A stretch of 64,000 nt of DNA from an uncultured Caldilineaceae bacterium (GTDB lineage Bacteria > Chloroflexota > Anaerolineae > Caldilineales > Caldilineaceae): positions 1,612,001 through 1,676,000 of the forward strand of contig OX638330.1 in NCBI GenBank assembly GCA_951812725.1, given 5' to 3'. A program made the translations under genes and the position numbers. Every line of letters starts with the position of its first letter. The first letter of the stretch is position 1. A model generated the notes under the pieces. It was given only the letters and a program-made list of their open reading frames with translations. It ran no database searches and was not told the origin of the DNA. This document shows, in pieces, positions 1 to 9,147 of the stretch.

Positions 1-253
1 GATAACCGGGCGTGTCTACCAGATTCAGCTTTGTCCCATCAAAATCGACAGGCACAACGGAAAGATTGATCGAAATTCCGCGTCGCTGCTCCTCGGCATC
101 CCAGTCGGAGACGGTGGTACCATCCTCCACACGGCCGACGCGATTGCTCCCGCCGGCATTGGATAGCAGCGCCTCGACAAGGGAAGTCTTACCGGAGCTG
201 CCGTGTCCAAGAATCGTGACATTGCGAATCATGTCAGTAGAAAAATCGGCCAT
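1..253 (-). CDS. Elongation factor G-like translational GTPase, N-terminal part (cut by window edge)
   Basis: The minus strand reads from an ATG at 253 to the window edge, giving the first 84 residues of a GTPase. The P-loop GHGSSGKTS lies near residue 15, the switch region has DAEEQRRGISI, and the G3 motif DTPGY sits at the edge. This is the order seen in translational GTPases of the EF-G class. The P-loop differs from canonical EF-G (GHIDAGKTT) and resembles the EF-G-like FusA2 paralogues, whose role is less clear. A strong ribosome binding site, GAGGAGG, lies just upstream of the start. Assignment to the EF-G-like subgroup rather than to EF-G itself is inference from the P-loop alone. Confidence 0.85.
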   Translation of the reverse strand, partial: MADFSTDMIRNVTILGHGSSGKTSLVEALLSNAGGSNRVGRVEDGTTVSDWDAEEQRRGISINLSVVPVDFDGTKLNLVDTPGY

Positions 254-558
254 GAATCCTCCTCGCAACTTTCTGTATTGCCTATGTGGAAACTAGAATT
301 TATGGAATCTTAAGTGTGACTATTTCAGTTCGCGCCAACCAATTTCTGTTCGAAGATCTGTCCCTTCGAACTATCCCGACACCGGCAGGCAGACGGATGA
401 CATTGTACTTTTTTTTCTCTGAATTGTCAATGAATTTGGACTGCCTACGCGCACAGACTGCCTATATCGCGAGGCTTCAATTGACTGACGGTCTATCGCA
501 AGGTTTGATGCGAGGGCGAGTCCAGACGCTTGGCCCCTTGGATTGTTGACGTTGAGGT
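254..558. other. Intergenic region without a recognised gene
   Basis: This stretch separates the EF-G-like start from the 3' end of the acyl-CoA dehydrogenase gene. The short open frames in it have no recognisable protein character. The half nearest position 300-430 is AT-rich and may hold the promoter of the EF-G-like gene, but I see no convincing -35/-10 pair. Confidence 0.5.
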
Positions 559-1698
559 TTAGCCTTTCCGATACAGTTCACGCAGAATGATCATCTGCTG
601 AATCTGGGTTGTACCCTCGTAGATCTGATAGATTTTGGCGTCTCGCATCAGTTTTTCGACGGGAAACTCGCGGCTGTAGCCGTTTCCGCCAAAAACCTGG
701 ACAGCGTCGGTTGCGTTTTTCATGGCTGCCTCGGCGCAGAAAGCCTTGGCAATGGCGGCCGACATCGTATTGCGACCGCCATTATCGACGTCGCAGGCCG
801 CCTTGTAGGCCAGATGCCTGCCTGCTTCGACCCGGATTGCCATATCAGCCAGCATGAAACCGACGCCCTGGAAATGAGAGATAGGCTTACCAAAGGCGGT
901 GCGCTCGCCGGCATAGGCAACCGCCTCGTCAAGGGCGCGTCGTGCAACGCCAATCGCGGCGGTAGCCACGCCCGGCCTGCTCTTGTCGAAAGTCTTCATT
1001 GCTATCGTGAAGCCTTCGCCTTCTTCACCCAGGCGATTTTCGGCGGGAATTTCGACATTTTCGAAGAATACCTGGCAGGCCTGCGCTGCGTGCTGGCCCA
1101 TCTTCTCCAGCGGCTGACTCGTGCCTACGCCCTGCCAATCCCGCTCGACGAGAAAGCAGGAAATGCCGTTGTGTCCGGCTTCAGGGTCCGTTTTGGCGAA
1201 CACTGCGAAGAAACTTGCGACAGGGCCGTCAGTGATCCACGATTTGGAGCCATTCAGAATGTAAGTGTCCTGTTTACGAATGGCGGTCGACTTGATTCCG
1301 GCGACATCTGAGCCGGCATCAGGTTCTGTCATGCAATACGCGGCGACTTTCCCGTCATCGATAATCCATGGCAGGTAGCGCCGTTTCTGCTCTTCTGAAC
1401 CTGCGATCAAGAGAGGGAGAGTCGCCAGCTGATTCAGCATCAAGGCGGTTTGAATGCCGGAGCAGCCATAGGCCAACGACTCGGCAATCACGCATTCTTC
1501 CAGCGCCGTCGCACCCATACCTCCATACTCTTCAGGAATATTCAGGTTGACCAGGCCAACTTCACGCGCCTTGTGAAAGATCTCCCATGGCCATTCTTCG
1601 CAATCGTCGTAGTAGGCGGCACGGGGCATGATTTCTCGCTGCGTGAAGTCCATGGCCATCTCTTGTAACATTTTGACATCTTCAGGAAGTTCGTACAT
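559..1698 (-). CDS. Acyl-CoA dehydrogenase
   Basis: A 379-residue protein of normal length for the acyl-CoA dehydrogenase family, which are FAD enzymes that oxidise acyl-CoA to trans-2-enoyl-CoA and pass electrons to ETF. The family signature CMTEPDAGSD lies in the middle domain. The C-terminal domain contains QVFGGNGYSREFPVEKLMRD and then IYQIYEGTTQIQ, whose glutamate (E of YEGT) is the catalytic base of short- and medium-chain members. It stands alone, divergent from the SIS gene downstream. The exact chain-length or branched-chain substrate cannot be read from sequence. Confidence 0.95.
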   Translation of the reverse strand: MYELPEDVKMLQEMAMDFTQREIMPRAAYYDDCEEWPWEIFHKAREVGLVNLNIPEEYGGMGATALEECVIAESLAYGCSGIQTALMLNQLATLPLLIAGSEEQKRRYLPWIIDDGKVAAYCMTEPDAGSDVAGIKSTAIRKQDTYILNGSKSWITDGPVASFFAVFAKTDPEAGHNGISCFLVERDWQGVGTSQPLEKMGQHAAQACQVFFENVEIPAENRLGEEGEGFTIAMKTFDKSRPGVATAAIGVARRALDEAVAYAGERTAFGKPISHFQGVGFMLADMAIRVEAGRHLAYKAACDVDNGGRNTMSAAIAKAFCAEAAMKNATDAVQVFGGNGYSREFPVEKLMRDAKIYQIYEGTTQIQQMIILRELYRKG

Positions 1699-1802
1699 CG
1701 AATGTTGTCCTTATGCAAATAGGTTCGCGGGCGGGGTGATCTGCCGCCGTGAATGTTATACTCTTACGAAAATACACAATCAGCTTGCCGAAAGGGTTCT
1801 AA

Positions 1803-2849
1803 ATGGGTACCGATTCCATCCTGTATGAGGAAATTCACCAGCAGCCGGACGTCATTGAGCTGTTCGCACAGGCGGGGCAGGACATGGTAAGAAGCCTTGC
1901 ATCGCATATGCGAAGTGCTGACATTCGACAGGTCGTTGTAGCGGCCAGGGGTACCAGTGACAATGCCGCCCGCTATGCTCAGTATCTGCTCGGGGCAAAC
2001 AATCGACTTCCGGTAATGCTTACCACTCCCAGCCTTTTCACTCTCTACCAGAAGCCACCGCTTTTCGCCCCGAACACTCTTGTACTAGGCATCAGCCAGA
2101 GTGGAAGAAGCCCAGACATCGTTAGCGTACTGGCAGAAGGAAGGCGGCAGGGCTGCGTAACTGCGGCAATCTCAAACTTTGGAGACTCGCCACTGGCGGC
2201 GCAGGCCGATCACTTTGTGGCGCTGGGCGCAGGTGAAGAACGATCGATAGCGGCAACGAAGACATACACCGCCCAACTCTTCGCCGTCGCCCTGCTTTCT
2301 GCCCATTTGGCGGATGATCCTGAGAGCATCGCTGCGCTGAGAAGGGCGCCCGAACTGATCCGGCAGACACTTTCAATCAACAGCGAAGTCGAACGACTCG
2401 CGGAGCGCTACCGTTACGTTCGAAATTGCGTGGTCGTTGGACGGGGTTTCAACTACTCAACCGCATTTGAAATCGCTCTGAAGCTGAAAGAGCTCACCTA
2501 TACTCTCGCCGAACCCTATAGCAGCGCCGATTTTCTCCATGGTCCTGTCAGTCTTGTGGAACCCGCCTTTCCTGTAATCGTGGTTGCGCCGACAGGCGTG
2601 TTGACACCTGAGTTGGAGCCGTTCGTCAGGCAGTTGCGCGACATGGATGCCGAGCTTCTCTGTGTCAGCAACGACGATTCTCTACTGCAGTTGGGCCGCA
2701 CAAAGTTCCCATTTCCACCTGTTCCCGAATGGTTGTCCCCGCTGCTGGCGATAATTCCTGGTCAGTTGTTCGCCTTGTTTCTGGCAGCGGCACGAGACTT
2801 CGACCCGGATAGGCCGCGCGGCCTGCAAAAGGTAACCGAGACTCTTTAG
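1803..2849 (+). CDS. SIS-domain sugar-phosphate isomerase/deaminase (GlmS isomerase/AgaS-like)
   Basis: A 348-residue protein with two tandem SIS domains and no glutaminase domain. The first contains [16 protein letters not shown] and [12 protein letters not shown], the phosphosugar-binding Ser/Thr loop. The second has [18 protein letters not shown], as in the isomerase half of GlmS. The C-terminal [12 protein letters not shown] is close to the end seen in GlmS/AgaS/NagB-II proteins. Likely role is isomerisation or deamination of an amino-sugar phosphate, as in glucosamine-6-phosphate deaminase of the SIS type. The start ATG follows AAAGGG at good distance. The precise sugar is unknown. Confidence 0.9.
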   Translation: MGTDSILYEEIHQQPDVIELFAQAGQDMVRSLASHMRSADIRQVVVAARGTSDNAARYAQYLLGANNRLPVMLTTPSLFTLYQKPPLFAPNTLVLGISQSGRSPDIVSVLAEGRRQGCVTAAISNFGDSPLAAQADHFVALGAGEERSIAATKTYTAQLFAVALLSAHLADDPESIAALRRAPELIRQTLSINSEVERLAERYRYVRNCVVVGRGFNYSTAFEIALKLKELTYTLAEPYSSADFLHGPVSLVEPAFPVIVVAPTGVLTPELEPFVRQLRDMDAELLCVSNDDSLLQLGRTKFPFPPVPEWLSPLLAIIPGQLFALFLAAARDFDPDRPRGLQKVTETL

Positions 2850-2935
2850 GCCTGCAGGGCATATTGAGGCGTGTGCTCAGTCAGCTAGAGTCACTCAGGA
2901 CGCCACGCCAGTTCGAATCCCAACCTCTCCCAAAG

Positions 2936-3226
2936 GGAATTGTTGGGCCACATTCCTTGTCTGCCTTGCGCAGCCCTTCGTCCTCGCTGCCATACGGGTC
3001 AATTAATGTCGTCTTCGCCTGCAGCCGCCACATTTGTCGTGCCGCACTGCTGGGTAGGAGGCACATCGTCGGTGAGGCATGTTTTTGGAGGGGGGCGTTG
3101 CGGGGGCGCAGCCCCTGCACAAGGGAGGGCCGAAGGCCCGACCGCCCAGAAAACAGAGCAGGGGGGAGAAAAAGCGCCCTTGCTCGCCTCAGTCCGACTG
3201 CGAATCAGCTGCGGCTACGTAGCTAC
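2936..3226 (+). mobile_element. MITE copy A (degenerate)
   Basis: Oldest-looking of seven related elements. It holds the shared core (GGGGCGTTGCGGGGGCGCAG... then GGGCCGAAGGCCC hairpin, 3085-3149). The right end is GGCTACGTAGCTAC at 3213-3226, matching the family right end GGCTGAGTAGT-AC. The left end at 2936 is strongly diverged (GGAATTGTTGGGCC). I see no target duplication. Open frames across it are not genes. Confidence 0.75.
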
Positions 3227-3241
3227 GCTTAAGATATGAAC

Positions 3242-3272
3242 AGAGCAGGCGTAGAAGATCTACACCTGCTCT
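3242..3272 (-). terminator. Possible terminator of the lipoprotein gene
   Basis: A 14 bp inverted repeat, AGAGCAGG-GTAGA pairing with TCTAC-CCTGCTCT around a 3 nt loop. The single non-Watson-Crick position is G-U on the minus-strand RNA but C-A on the plus strand, so the hairpin fits a minus-strand transcript. It lies about 65 bp beyond the stop of the lipoprotein gene. No long U-run follows, so its strength is uncertain. Confidence 0.5.
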
Positions 3273-3338
3273 TTAGATTCGAGTGAATTGCTCTTACTCT
3301 GCCCCCTCAACGGAAATTCAAAGGGAAAGCAGCCATAC

Positions 3339-4376
3339 CTAGTTGCCCATTTCGGAACCGGGCAGGAAAATCGTTATGTTGGCGTTGGTGGCCTGGATGA
3401 TCGGGAGCAGGTTCTCTATCAGCGAGAACACCGAGTCCAGGTCAGCGCCGGGCAGCAGCGCCGAAACGGTGTCGAGCACGCCCAACTGTTTTGAGATTGC
3501 AAGAACATTCTGTACTTCACCGTTGCCCCAGGAAATGTATGGCAGCCCTATTCCGTTCAATGCAATGTGGATCCCGTCAGGATCGGTCTTCAGCGTAACT
3601 TCATGGATGCCGGAACTTGTGAGTCCTTCGATCAGTGAGGGGGGCAGGCGCAGCGCGTAGAATGGGGTGCTGGTCAGTACCGTCCAATCGACATCGGAAA
3701 GTTCGCCCAGTGTCCAACTGCCGTCGGCATGGTAAAGAATGGGAATGTCGATAGTTGGCAATACACCACCGAATGTCTGCAGGACCTGCTCCTGCATCAG
3801 CCGGGCCATTGTGACGGCTTCACTCTCCTCGACGCCGCTGAGTGGAATAATTTCGGTCCCTTCCTCAACGGGGAAGCGAAGCACGACGCCAAGGCCAAAA
3901 TTTCGCACCAAGGGGAGAACTTTATTCAGAGCCGGAACGCCAAGGCCCAGCGCGGAAACGGCGTCGGCGGTTGCCGATAAAGACTCTTCCTTCCAAATGA
4001 GCGAAGGAATCCGCTGTCCGTTGACCAGGAGCAAAATGCCTTCGTCGCCGTTTGTGACTCTAAAGTGTTGGAGATTGGAGGCGGTGAAGTGCTCTACCCA
4101 AAGCGGTTGCAGGGACATCCCGCCCAAAATCGAGGCAAGGCCCTCGCTGACTGCCGGGTCCGGTTCGTAAACGCTGTCAGACGATCCTTGTGACAACCCG
4201 CCGATCGAAGCAGTGCCATCTGCAGCGTAATCAATTACGATGGCTGGCAGGTCGATGAAGAAATCATCTGCATCTCGTTCCATCACTGCTCCAGACTCGA
4301 CTCTGGAGGTGCAACCTGAGAAAACTAACGCGACGGCAAGCAAGAGCACAGCCCATAAAGTGACGCGCTTCTGCAT
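3339..4376 (-). CDS. Secreted lipoprotein of unknown function with a duplicated domain
   Basis: I chose the ATG at 4376 because AGGAGG stands 7 nt upstream and the protein then begins with a lipoprotein signal peptide (MQKRV, hydrophobic core, lipobox FSGC at about residue 20). The product is 345 residues. It holds two copies of one module. The first has FRVTNGDEGILLLVNGQRIP with a following LIW, and the second has VTLKTDPDGIHIALNGIGLP with a following ISW. Each is followed by a helix-rich stretch ending in a hydrophobic strand (VVLRFP and ITIFLP). I do not recognise the family. It is probably anchored to the outer face of the membrane. Confidence 0.8.
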   Translation of the reverse strand: MQKRVTLWAVLLLAVALVFSGCTSRVESGAVMERDADDFFIDLPAIVIDYAADGTASIGGLSQGSSDSVYEPDPAVSEGLASILGGMSLQPLWVEHFTASNLQHFRVTNGDEGILLLVNGQRIPSLIWKEESLSATADAVSALGLGVPALNKVLPLVRNFGLGVVLRFPVEEGTEIIPLSGVEESEAVTMARLMQEQVLQTFGGVLPTIDIPILYHADGSWTLGELSDVDWTVLTSTPFYALRLPPSLIEGLTSSGIHEVTLKTDPDGIHIALNGIGLPYISWGNGEVQNVLAISKQLGVLDTVSALLPGADLDSVFSLIENLLPIIQATNANITIFLPGSEMGN

Positions 4377-4986
4377 TCGAGGCCTCCTGGTAACTGAAAT
4401 AATTCCGTGGTAAAGATTTTCCGTTGATAAAATGAACATATTGACGCCGTCGTCCTTCGGCCTTCTTGGGCCAGGCATATGTGTGCCGCCGAGAAATCGA
4501 GTGGAGACGAGGTGGCCAGCTTCGGTCGAACCGACAGATCGGCTGGCCAGAAAGCACGGCTCTTGAACTGGATTCCAATTTCTGTGCGTGGCAGTTGGGA
4601 GACCTTTGCTAACCGCGACAGAACCGGACTTAGGCGATGACCGCCTCGGCCGTTTGATATTTTACAACCGCTTGCAGTGCATGTCAATTTCGATTTCAGA
4701 GGCTCTATTCCATGATATCCGTAGAGAAGGAGTGGCCTTTAATATACTAATTGCGCGCGGCTTCTGCTAACTGTCTGCATAGTGGAAGGCTGCTGAAATA
4801 CTAGGCTGGCGTTGCCACTGGGTTTGCTCACTCAATCTGCTCTAACCGGCCTTACCTTTCCCAAATGAACGCCGGTTGACTATAATCAGCCTGGATGCTC
4901 TCGACAGGACTCGCTGCGGGCAGCGAGTTTCCTACCTCTACTACCGGCTCTGAGCGGTTATTTTTCGAAGAAGAAAGGCGAAATAA
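4377..4986. other. 610 bp intergenic region, no recognised gene
   Basis: This lies between the divergent starts of the lipoprotein gene and trmI. Short open frames exist on both strands but none resembles a protein. The sequence TTGACTATAAT at about 4876 contains a good -10 hexamer on the plus strand about 105 bp before trmI. A matching -35 box is not evident. Confidence 0.4.
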
Positions 4987-6015
4987 GTGACGATAAGTGA
5001 TGAGACGGGACTGAAAGCCGGCACTGCAAAACACTCAGACCAAGGCTTCTCGCAGGAGCCGCTCTCTCCGTCAGTTTGTACGGCAAGCAAGGACGACATT
5101 GATCGGTCTCTTACCAAGGTCGACGACCTCGTACTGCTCGTGACCGGAGGAGGTAAACGCCATCTGCTGCGTCTGCAACCAGGGAGGAAGTTCCACTCGA
5201 ATCTGGGCAAAGTTTTGCACGATGAACTGCTTGACCTTCCCTATGGTTATACCGTTTATAGTCATTTGGGGCACGCCTTCCTGTTGTTGGAGCCTTCACT
5301 TGACGATCGCATGACCCGCATTAAGCGAAACACACAGATTATCTATCCCAAAGATGCAGCCATGATCGTACGCCGGCTGAGTTTGCAGGCTGGAAGTCGC
5401 GTGATAGAAGCCGGTACGGGAAGCGGCGGACTTACGATCGCGTTGGCCTGGGCTGTCGCCCCGAGCGGGCGCGTTTTTTCATACGAGGTACGGGATGAAC
5501 ATGTAGAAGTGGCACGGGGCAATTTGGAGAAGATGGGATTGTTGCCGTACGTGGAGCTTCACAACGAGTCGATTCTGGACGGGTTTGGTCAATCGAATGT
5601 AGATGCTCTTGTTCTGGATTTGCGTACTCCCTGGATCTTCCTTGAACATGCCCACAAGGCGCTACGGCCCGGGGGCTTCTTTGCGGCCCTTGTGCCGACG
5701 ACGAACCAGGTCAGCGAACTCTTGCAGGGACTGGAAGACACTGGTTTCGCTGACATCTGTGTTGAGGAAATTCTTGTTCGCAACTACAAACCTGTTCCTG
5801 ATCGACTTCGTCCTGATGACTCGATGGTCGGCCACACTGTTTTCGTGACCTCGGCCCGTCCCATCGTAGATCCACAGGAGCCGGGCCGCTGGCTTTCGGA
5901 AGGGCGCAAGCGCTACGAGGCCCGGAAGAAACTGTCCGAGCGCATCGAAGAAGAGGAGTCCAGGCGCGCTGCGCAGTTGCCCGAACAGGGAAGCATCCGC
6001 CCTAAGCTGCCCTGA
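4987..6015 (+). CDS. trmI: tRNA (adenine-58-N1)-methyltransferase TrmI
   Basis: This SAM-dependent enzyme makes m1A58 in the tRNA T-loop and works as a tetramer. Motifs run in family order: the N-terminal domain GGGKRHLLRLQPG, the hallmark IYPKDAAMIV, then SAM motif I VIEAGTGSGGLTIAL, followed by SYEVRDEHVEVARGN and DALVLDLRTPW. At 342 residues it is longer than most TrmI (about 250-280), because of about 40 extra N-terminal residues without known motifs and a basic C-terminal tail. The start is a GTG behind AAAGGCG; an internal start would shorten the extra N-terminus. Confidence 0.93.
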   Translation: MTISDETGLKAGTAKHSDQGFSQEPLSPSVCTASKDDIDRSLTKVDDLVLLVTGGGKRHLLRLQPGRKFHSNLGKVLHDELLDLPYGYTVYSHLGHAFLLLEPSLDDRMTRIKRNTQIIYPKDAAMIVRRLSLQAGSRVIEAGTGSGGLTIALAWAVAPSGRVFSYEVRDEHVEVARGNLEKMGLLPYVELHNESILDGFGQSNVDALVLDLRTPWIFLEHAHKALRPGGFFAALVPTTNQVSELLQGLEDTGFADICVEEILVRNYKPVPDRLRPDDSMVGHTVFVTSARPIVDPQEPGRWLSEGRKRYEARKKLSERIEEEESRRAAQLPEQGSIRPKLP

Positions 6016-6115
6016 ACATCGGTCTTCACCAGGGCAGAAATCTGGAACAATCCCGAGACTGAATTCAGACTACTTGGATGCGAATAGTGGCTACGAGCCA
6101 GGGGAAGAAGCTGTA

Positions 6116-7306
6116 ATGAACCAAACAGAACTTGCCGGACGTTTTTTTGAGTATTTTGGCAATATTCATATGCATACAACGCATAGCGATGGCTTCGGCT
6201 CGTTCGACGACCTCGTAGACGGGGCGGTTAGAGGCGGCCTGGATTTTGTCTTTGTCACAGATCACAATGTCCTGGTTCGCGAAGAGGAGGAAGGTTACCG
6301 CCAAGGTGTCCTAACGCTGGTCGGTCAGGAGGTGCACGACACGGAACAGGAGGTTTCTGGAAACCATCTGCTGTGTCTGGGAGTGGAAACTGATGTCAGC
6401 GACCAGGCCAAAGACCAGCAGCGGCTGATTGATGCAGTGAACGAGCAGAACGCTTTGGCATTTCTGGCCCACCCGATAGAAGAAAAAACGGATCTTTTCC
6501 CCAAGTATTATCCGTGGCGCAATTGGGATGTAACCGGCTACCATGGTGTGGAGCTGTGGAACTACTTGTCAGGTTTTCGAAGTTTCACGACAGGCTATTT
6601 ACGCACAATTCTGGTTGCGTTCTTCCCGAAGTATTTCACGATAGGGCCCTTACCGGCAATGCTGGAAAAGTGGGACGAATTGACCCAGAGCGGAAAGGTT
6701 GTTGCGCTGGGCGGCACAGATGTCCATTCGGTTAAGTACAGCCTGGGACCGATCACCCGCCGCTTCTTGACCTATGAAGAGTGTGCCAAGGCGTTGAATA
6801 CGCATATCCTGACTGATTCTCCGCTATTGGGTCATCCGGAGAACGGCAGTTTCGATTATCGCAACGCGAACACAGTGCACGACCGCGGTATTGTTCTGGG
6901 GGCGCTGCGGCGAGGACATTGCTGGCTGGGTTATGACCTGGCAGGCCCTACCGAGGGCTTCCGCTTCTGGGCCGATGGAGCTGCTGTTGTTGCCGGTCCC
7001 GGCAATGGTGCTCAAGCGTCGCAGCAGGCAACAGATGATGCGCAAACCGCTGTTATGGGCGACTCGGTGCGCCTGGCGGCAGGCCAGGTCCTGACATTGA
7101 GTGTGCAGACGCCAGAGGCGGCAGAAATCCGCCTGTTGCGAAATGGGAGGTTAGTAACCCAGGGCCGAGCCGATGCTCTCTCATATCGAGTCCAGGACCC
7201 GGGCGTGTACAGGGTGGAAGTCTGGAAACATCGTTGGGGCAAACTGCGGGGCTGGATTTTCAGCAATCCGATTTACGTGGAGGCCGCCGAGGCGACGACG
7301 CAGTAG
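6116..7306 (+). CDS. PHP-domain metal-dependent phosphoesterase
   Basis: The protein has 396 residues from the ATG at 6116, which has GGGGAAG upstream; an ATG at 6074 lacks a binding site. The N-terminal PHP domain shows the metal ligands in order: NIHMHTTHSDG, FVTDHN, AFLAHP and GGTDVHS. Family members hydrolyse phosphoesters (for example histidinol phosphate, or nucleic-acid ends in polymerases) with two or three metals. The C-terminal 100 residues (after about 290) look like a beta-sandwich found in CehA/McbA-type PHP hydrolases. No signal peptide is seen. Substrate unknown. Confidence 0.88.
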   Translation: MNQTELAGRFFEYFGNIHMHTTHSDGFGSFDDLVDGAVRGGLDFVFVTDHNVLVREEEEGYRQGVLTLVGQEVHDTEQEVSGNHLLCLGVETDVSDQAKDQQRLIDAVNEQNALAFLAHPIEEKTDLFPKYYPWRNWDVTGYHGVELWNYLSGFRSFTTGYLRTILVAFFPKYFTIGPLPAMLEKWDELTQSGKVVALGGTDVHSVKYSLGPITRRFLTYEECAKALNTHILTDSPLLGHPENGSFDYRNANTVHDRGIVLGALRRGHCWLGYDLAGPTEGFRFWADGAAVVAGPGNGAQASQQATDDAQTAVMGDSVRLAAGQVLTLSVQTPEAAEIRLLRNGRLVTQGRADALSYRVQDPGVYRVEVWKHRWGKLRGWIFSNPIYVEAAEATTQ

Positions 7307-7389
7307 AGGAGTCGTTTGGTTACCCGTCTTGGGCGATTCCTTGCCCCAAACTTTTGGAATGGAAAGCGGCCGGCGCTGATCCCGGTCTC

Positions 7390-8352
7390 TCAGCCGGTAG
7401 AAATATAGGCTGGCCAGCCCTCAATCTCTTCATGCAATAGCGCTAGCACCGTGTCTTCCAGAGGTTGGGGATAGGAAAGATCATGTTGCTCCGCTAATTG
7501 GGGCGCATACCAGCGATAGAGCACGACCAGCGCAACCGCCTGACCGATCCAGTTTGTACTGCCTTCCGATGCGGGAGGCAGGGCTGGCTGCGAGTTTCCC
7601 AAACTTCTCTCGAACGCTTCCCGCTGTGCCTCCCCCAGGAACTGATTAATCCGAGCTCTTGCATGGGGACGGCTCGCGCCATTCAAACAGACTACCAGGT
7701 CAATCAGGATAGTGCGCAGTTCGGTTATAAGGGTGTGCGCTGCCAGAGTTTCCTGCCGGTTCAAGACGGCTGGCAGCCGGGCCAACTGCTGCCAGAACTG
7801 TCCCAGTTGTCTGTCCATCGTGCTCGAATCAGGAGGATTCAGACCGGATTTTCTGGCTGGGAATTTCCTGCGCATATCATCGGACAGGTGTTCAGCAATA
7901 TATAGATATTGGACTGGCTCGTTCCAGTTTGCCATCTCCCCTGCATTGGAAGATACGACCCATTTGACTTCGAACGCAACGCCTGCTACCCGTCGCGGGT
8001 CCGCCAGATTGTCTGAGCCGGGCACCCCCAGGCAGATGCCATTGAGGATCCCCCCGGTTTCTGATTCGTGGTACTGCGCGAAATACCCAGCGCTGGCCCC
8101 CAGGGCATTGTCCAGAAAATCCCGCAGAACACTAAAAGGGCCTAACATATTTGCTGAGTTTTGAGCAGAACTGTTCCACAGCAGGCCGAGGTCTACGCTG
8201 CTCCAGCGGTCGGCGTCGCCGCGTGCCAGGGAACCCGTTAGCCAGATGGCTTCGATCGGTTCCAGGGCCGCAAGATCGGGAACGAGAGTCTGAAGAATAG
8301 CCAGTTGCCGCGGCAGGTCGGTGACGGGCGACAGTTCGGATTCAGAGAGCAT
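7390..8352 (-). CDS. Nucleotidyltransferase-domain protein
   Basis: A 320-residue protein. The start is the ATG at 8352; upstream in-frame codons run into MITE copy B. The N-terminal region has the polymerase-beta-type signature TGSLARGDADRWSSVDL, with GS and two acidic residues for metal, as in aminoglycoside and other small-molecule nucleotidyltransferases. The rest is mostly helical with no motif I recognise. It could modify a small molecule or a protein. It converges on the PHP gene with an 83 bp gap. Confidence 0.75.
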   Translation of the reverse strand: MLSESELSPVTDLPRQLAILQTLVPDLAALEPIEAIWLTGSLARGDADRWSSVDLGLLWNSSAQNSANMLGPFSVLRDFLDNALGASAGYFAQYHESETGGILNGICLGVPGSDNLADPRRVAGVAFEVKWVVSSNAGEMANWNEPVQYLYIAEHLSDDMRRKFPARKSGLNPPDSSTMDRQLGQFWQQLARLPAVLNRQETLAAHTLITELRTILIDLVVCLNGASRPHARARINQFLGEAQREAFERSLGNSQPALPPASEGSTNWIGQAVALVVLYRWYAPQLAEQHDLSYPQPLEDTVLALLHEEIEGWPAYISTG

Positions 8353-8446
8353 GGTAACCTGCAATGCTTGCGTGTCGATTATAGAGCGAGTATAGCATAG
8401 CCTTTGAACGCAGTTCGAACATGCGACTCTTGGCAATGACTTGATG

Positions 8447-8742
8447 GTGGCCACTGGGTCGCATACAGTATCTGTCTTGACCAACCCTTTGTCTTCCCCG
8501 CCAGTCCGGCTCTCTGATTACGTATTCGGTCGGCAGCCTCCAGATTGGTTGGGGGGCACTGTTGGCATGCCACGATGGTGGGGAAGAGCAAATGCGGTGG
8601 GTAGACAGGGCGGGGCGTTGCGGGGGCGCAGCCCCTGCACAAGGGAGGGCCGAAGGCCCAACCGCCCATAGTGCAGTAGTCAGTGGTTAGAGTTCAGTGG
8701 CGAAGGGTGAGGGCCGCGAGCCAGTTGCGGCAAAGTAGCTCC
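8447..8742 (+). mobile_element. MITE copy B
   Basis: The core is 8611-8668 with hairpin GGGCCGAAGGCCC. The right end GGCAAAGTAGCTCC is at 8729-8742. The left end GTGGCCACTGGGTCG differs from the consensus almost only by transitions. The 8 bp flanks ACTTGATG and CTTTGAAG agree at 5 of 8 positions, which fits an eroded target duplication. It sits 94 bp upstream of the nucleotidyltransferase start. Confidence 0.8.
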
Positions 8743-9147
8743 CTTTGAAGTGATATCGATGGCGACAGGTTGCACAGGTCGCGGCCAGAGTGGATGGTGC
8801 AGTTGGGGGACTTTTCTGTGCCCATTCAGGTAGTGAAAGTGTCCACTGATCGTCGGCCAGGTAGCAGATCTTGTCGGAGTTGACCAGCTGAGGGCGACCG
8901 GAGTGTTGTGGAAGGCTACGGTTGCAAGATCGGCGCCTATGGTGATCTTCGCTTGCTGCCAGGAATGACCGTGCTCGGGTTGGCTCACTTCTTTCAGGTG
9001 TGCCGCGATGAATGAGCGATCTTCTGTTATAATGACCAGAGGAAGAACAGGGACGTCGGTACGCGTTGGGCAATCGACCAGCGCCACTTCGTACGCCTTT
9101 CACAGGTAGGCACGATATTAGTCCCTCATCATCTACAAGGAATTCAC
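8743..9147. other. Intergenic region, possible gene remnant and promoter
   Basis: No intact gene is recognised. Two overlapping minus-strand frames (8680-9103) contain protein-like pieces, including CYLADDQWTLSLPE and a CATCRHRYHF zinc-ribbon-like pair in one frame. This would fit a decayed gene, but I cannot assign it. A TATAAT on the plus strand at 9028-9033 could serve the UPF0182 gene; no good -35 box lies at the right distance. Confidence 0.35.

Noticed and set aside
8680..9103. Two overlapping minus-strand frames as a gene
   Set aside because: Neither frame is convincing by itself, and one overlaps MITE B. Noted only as a possible decayed gene.
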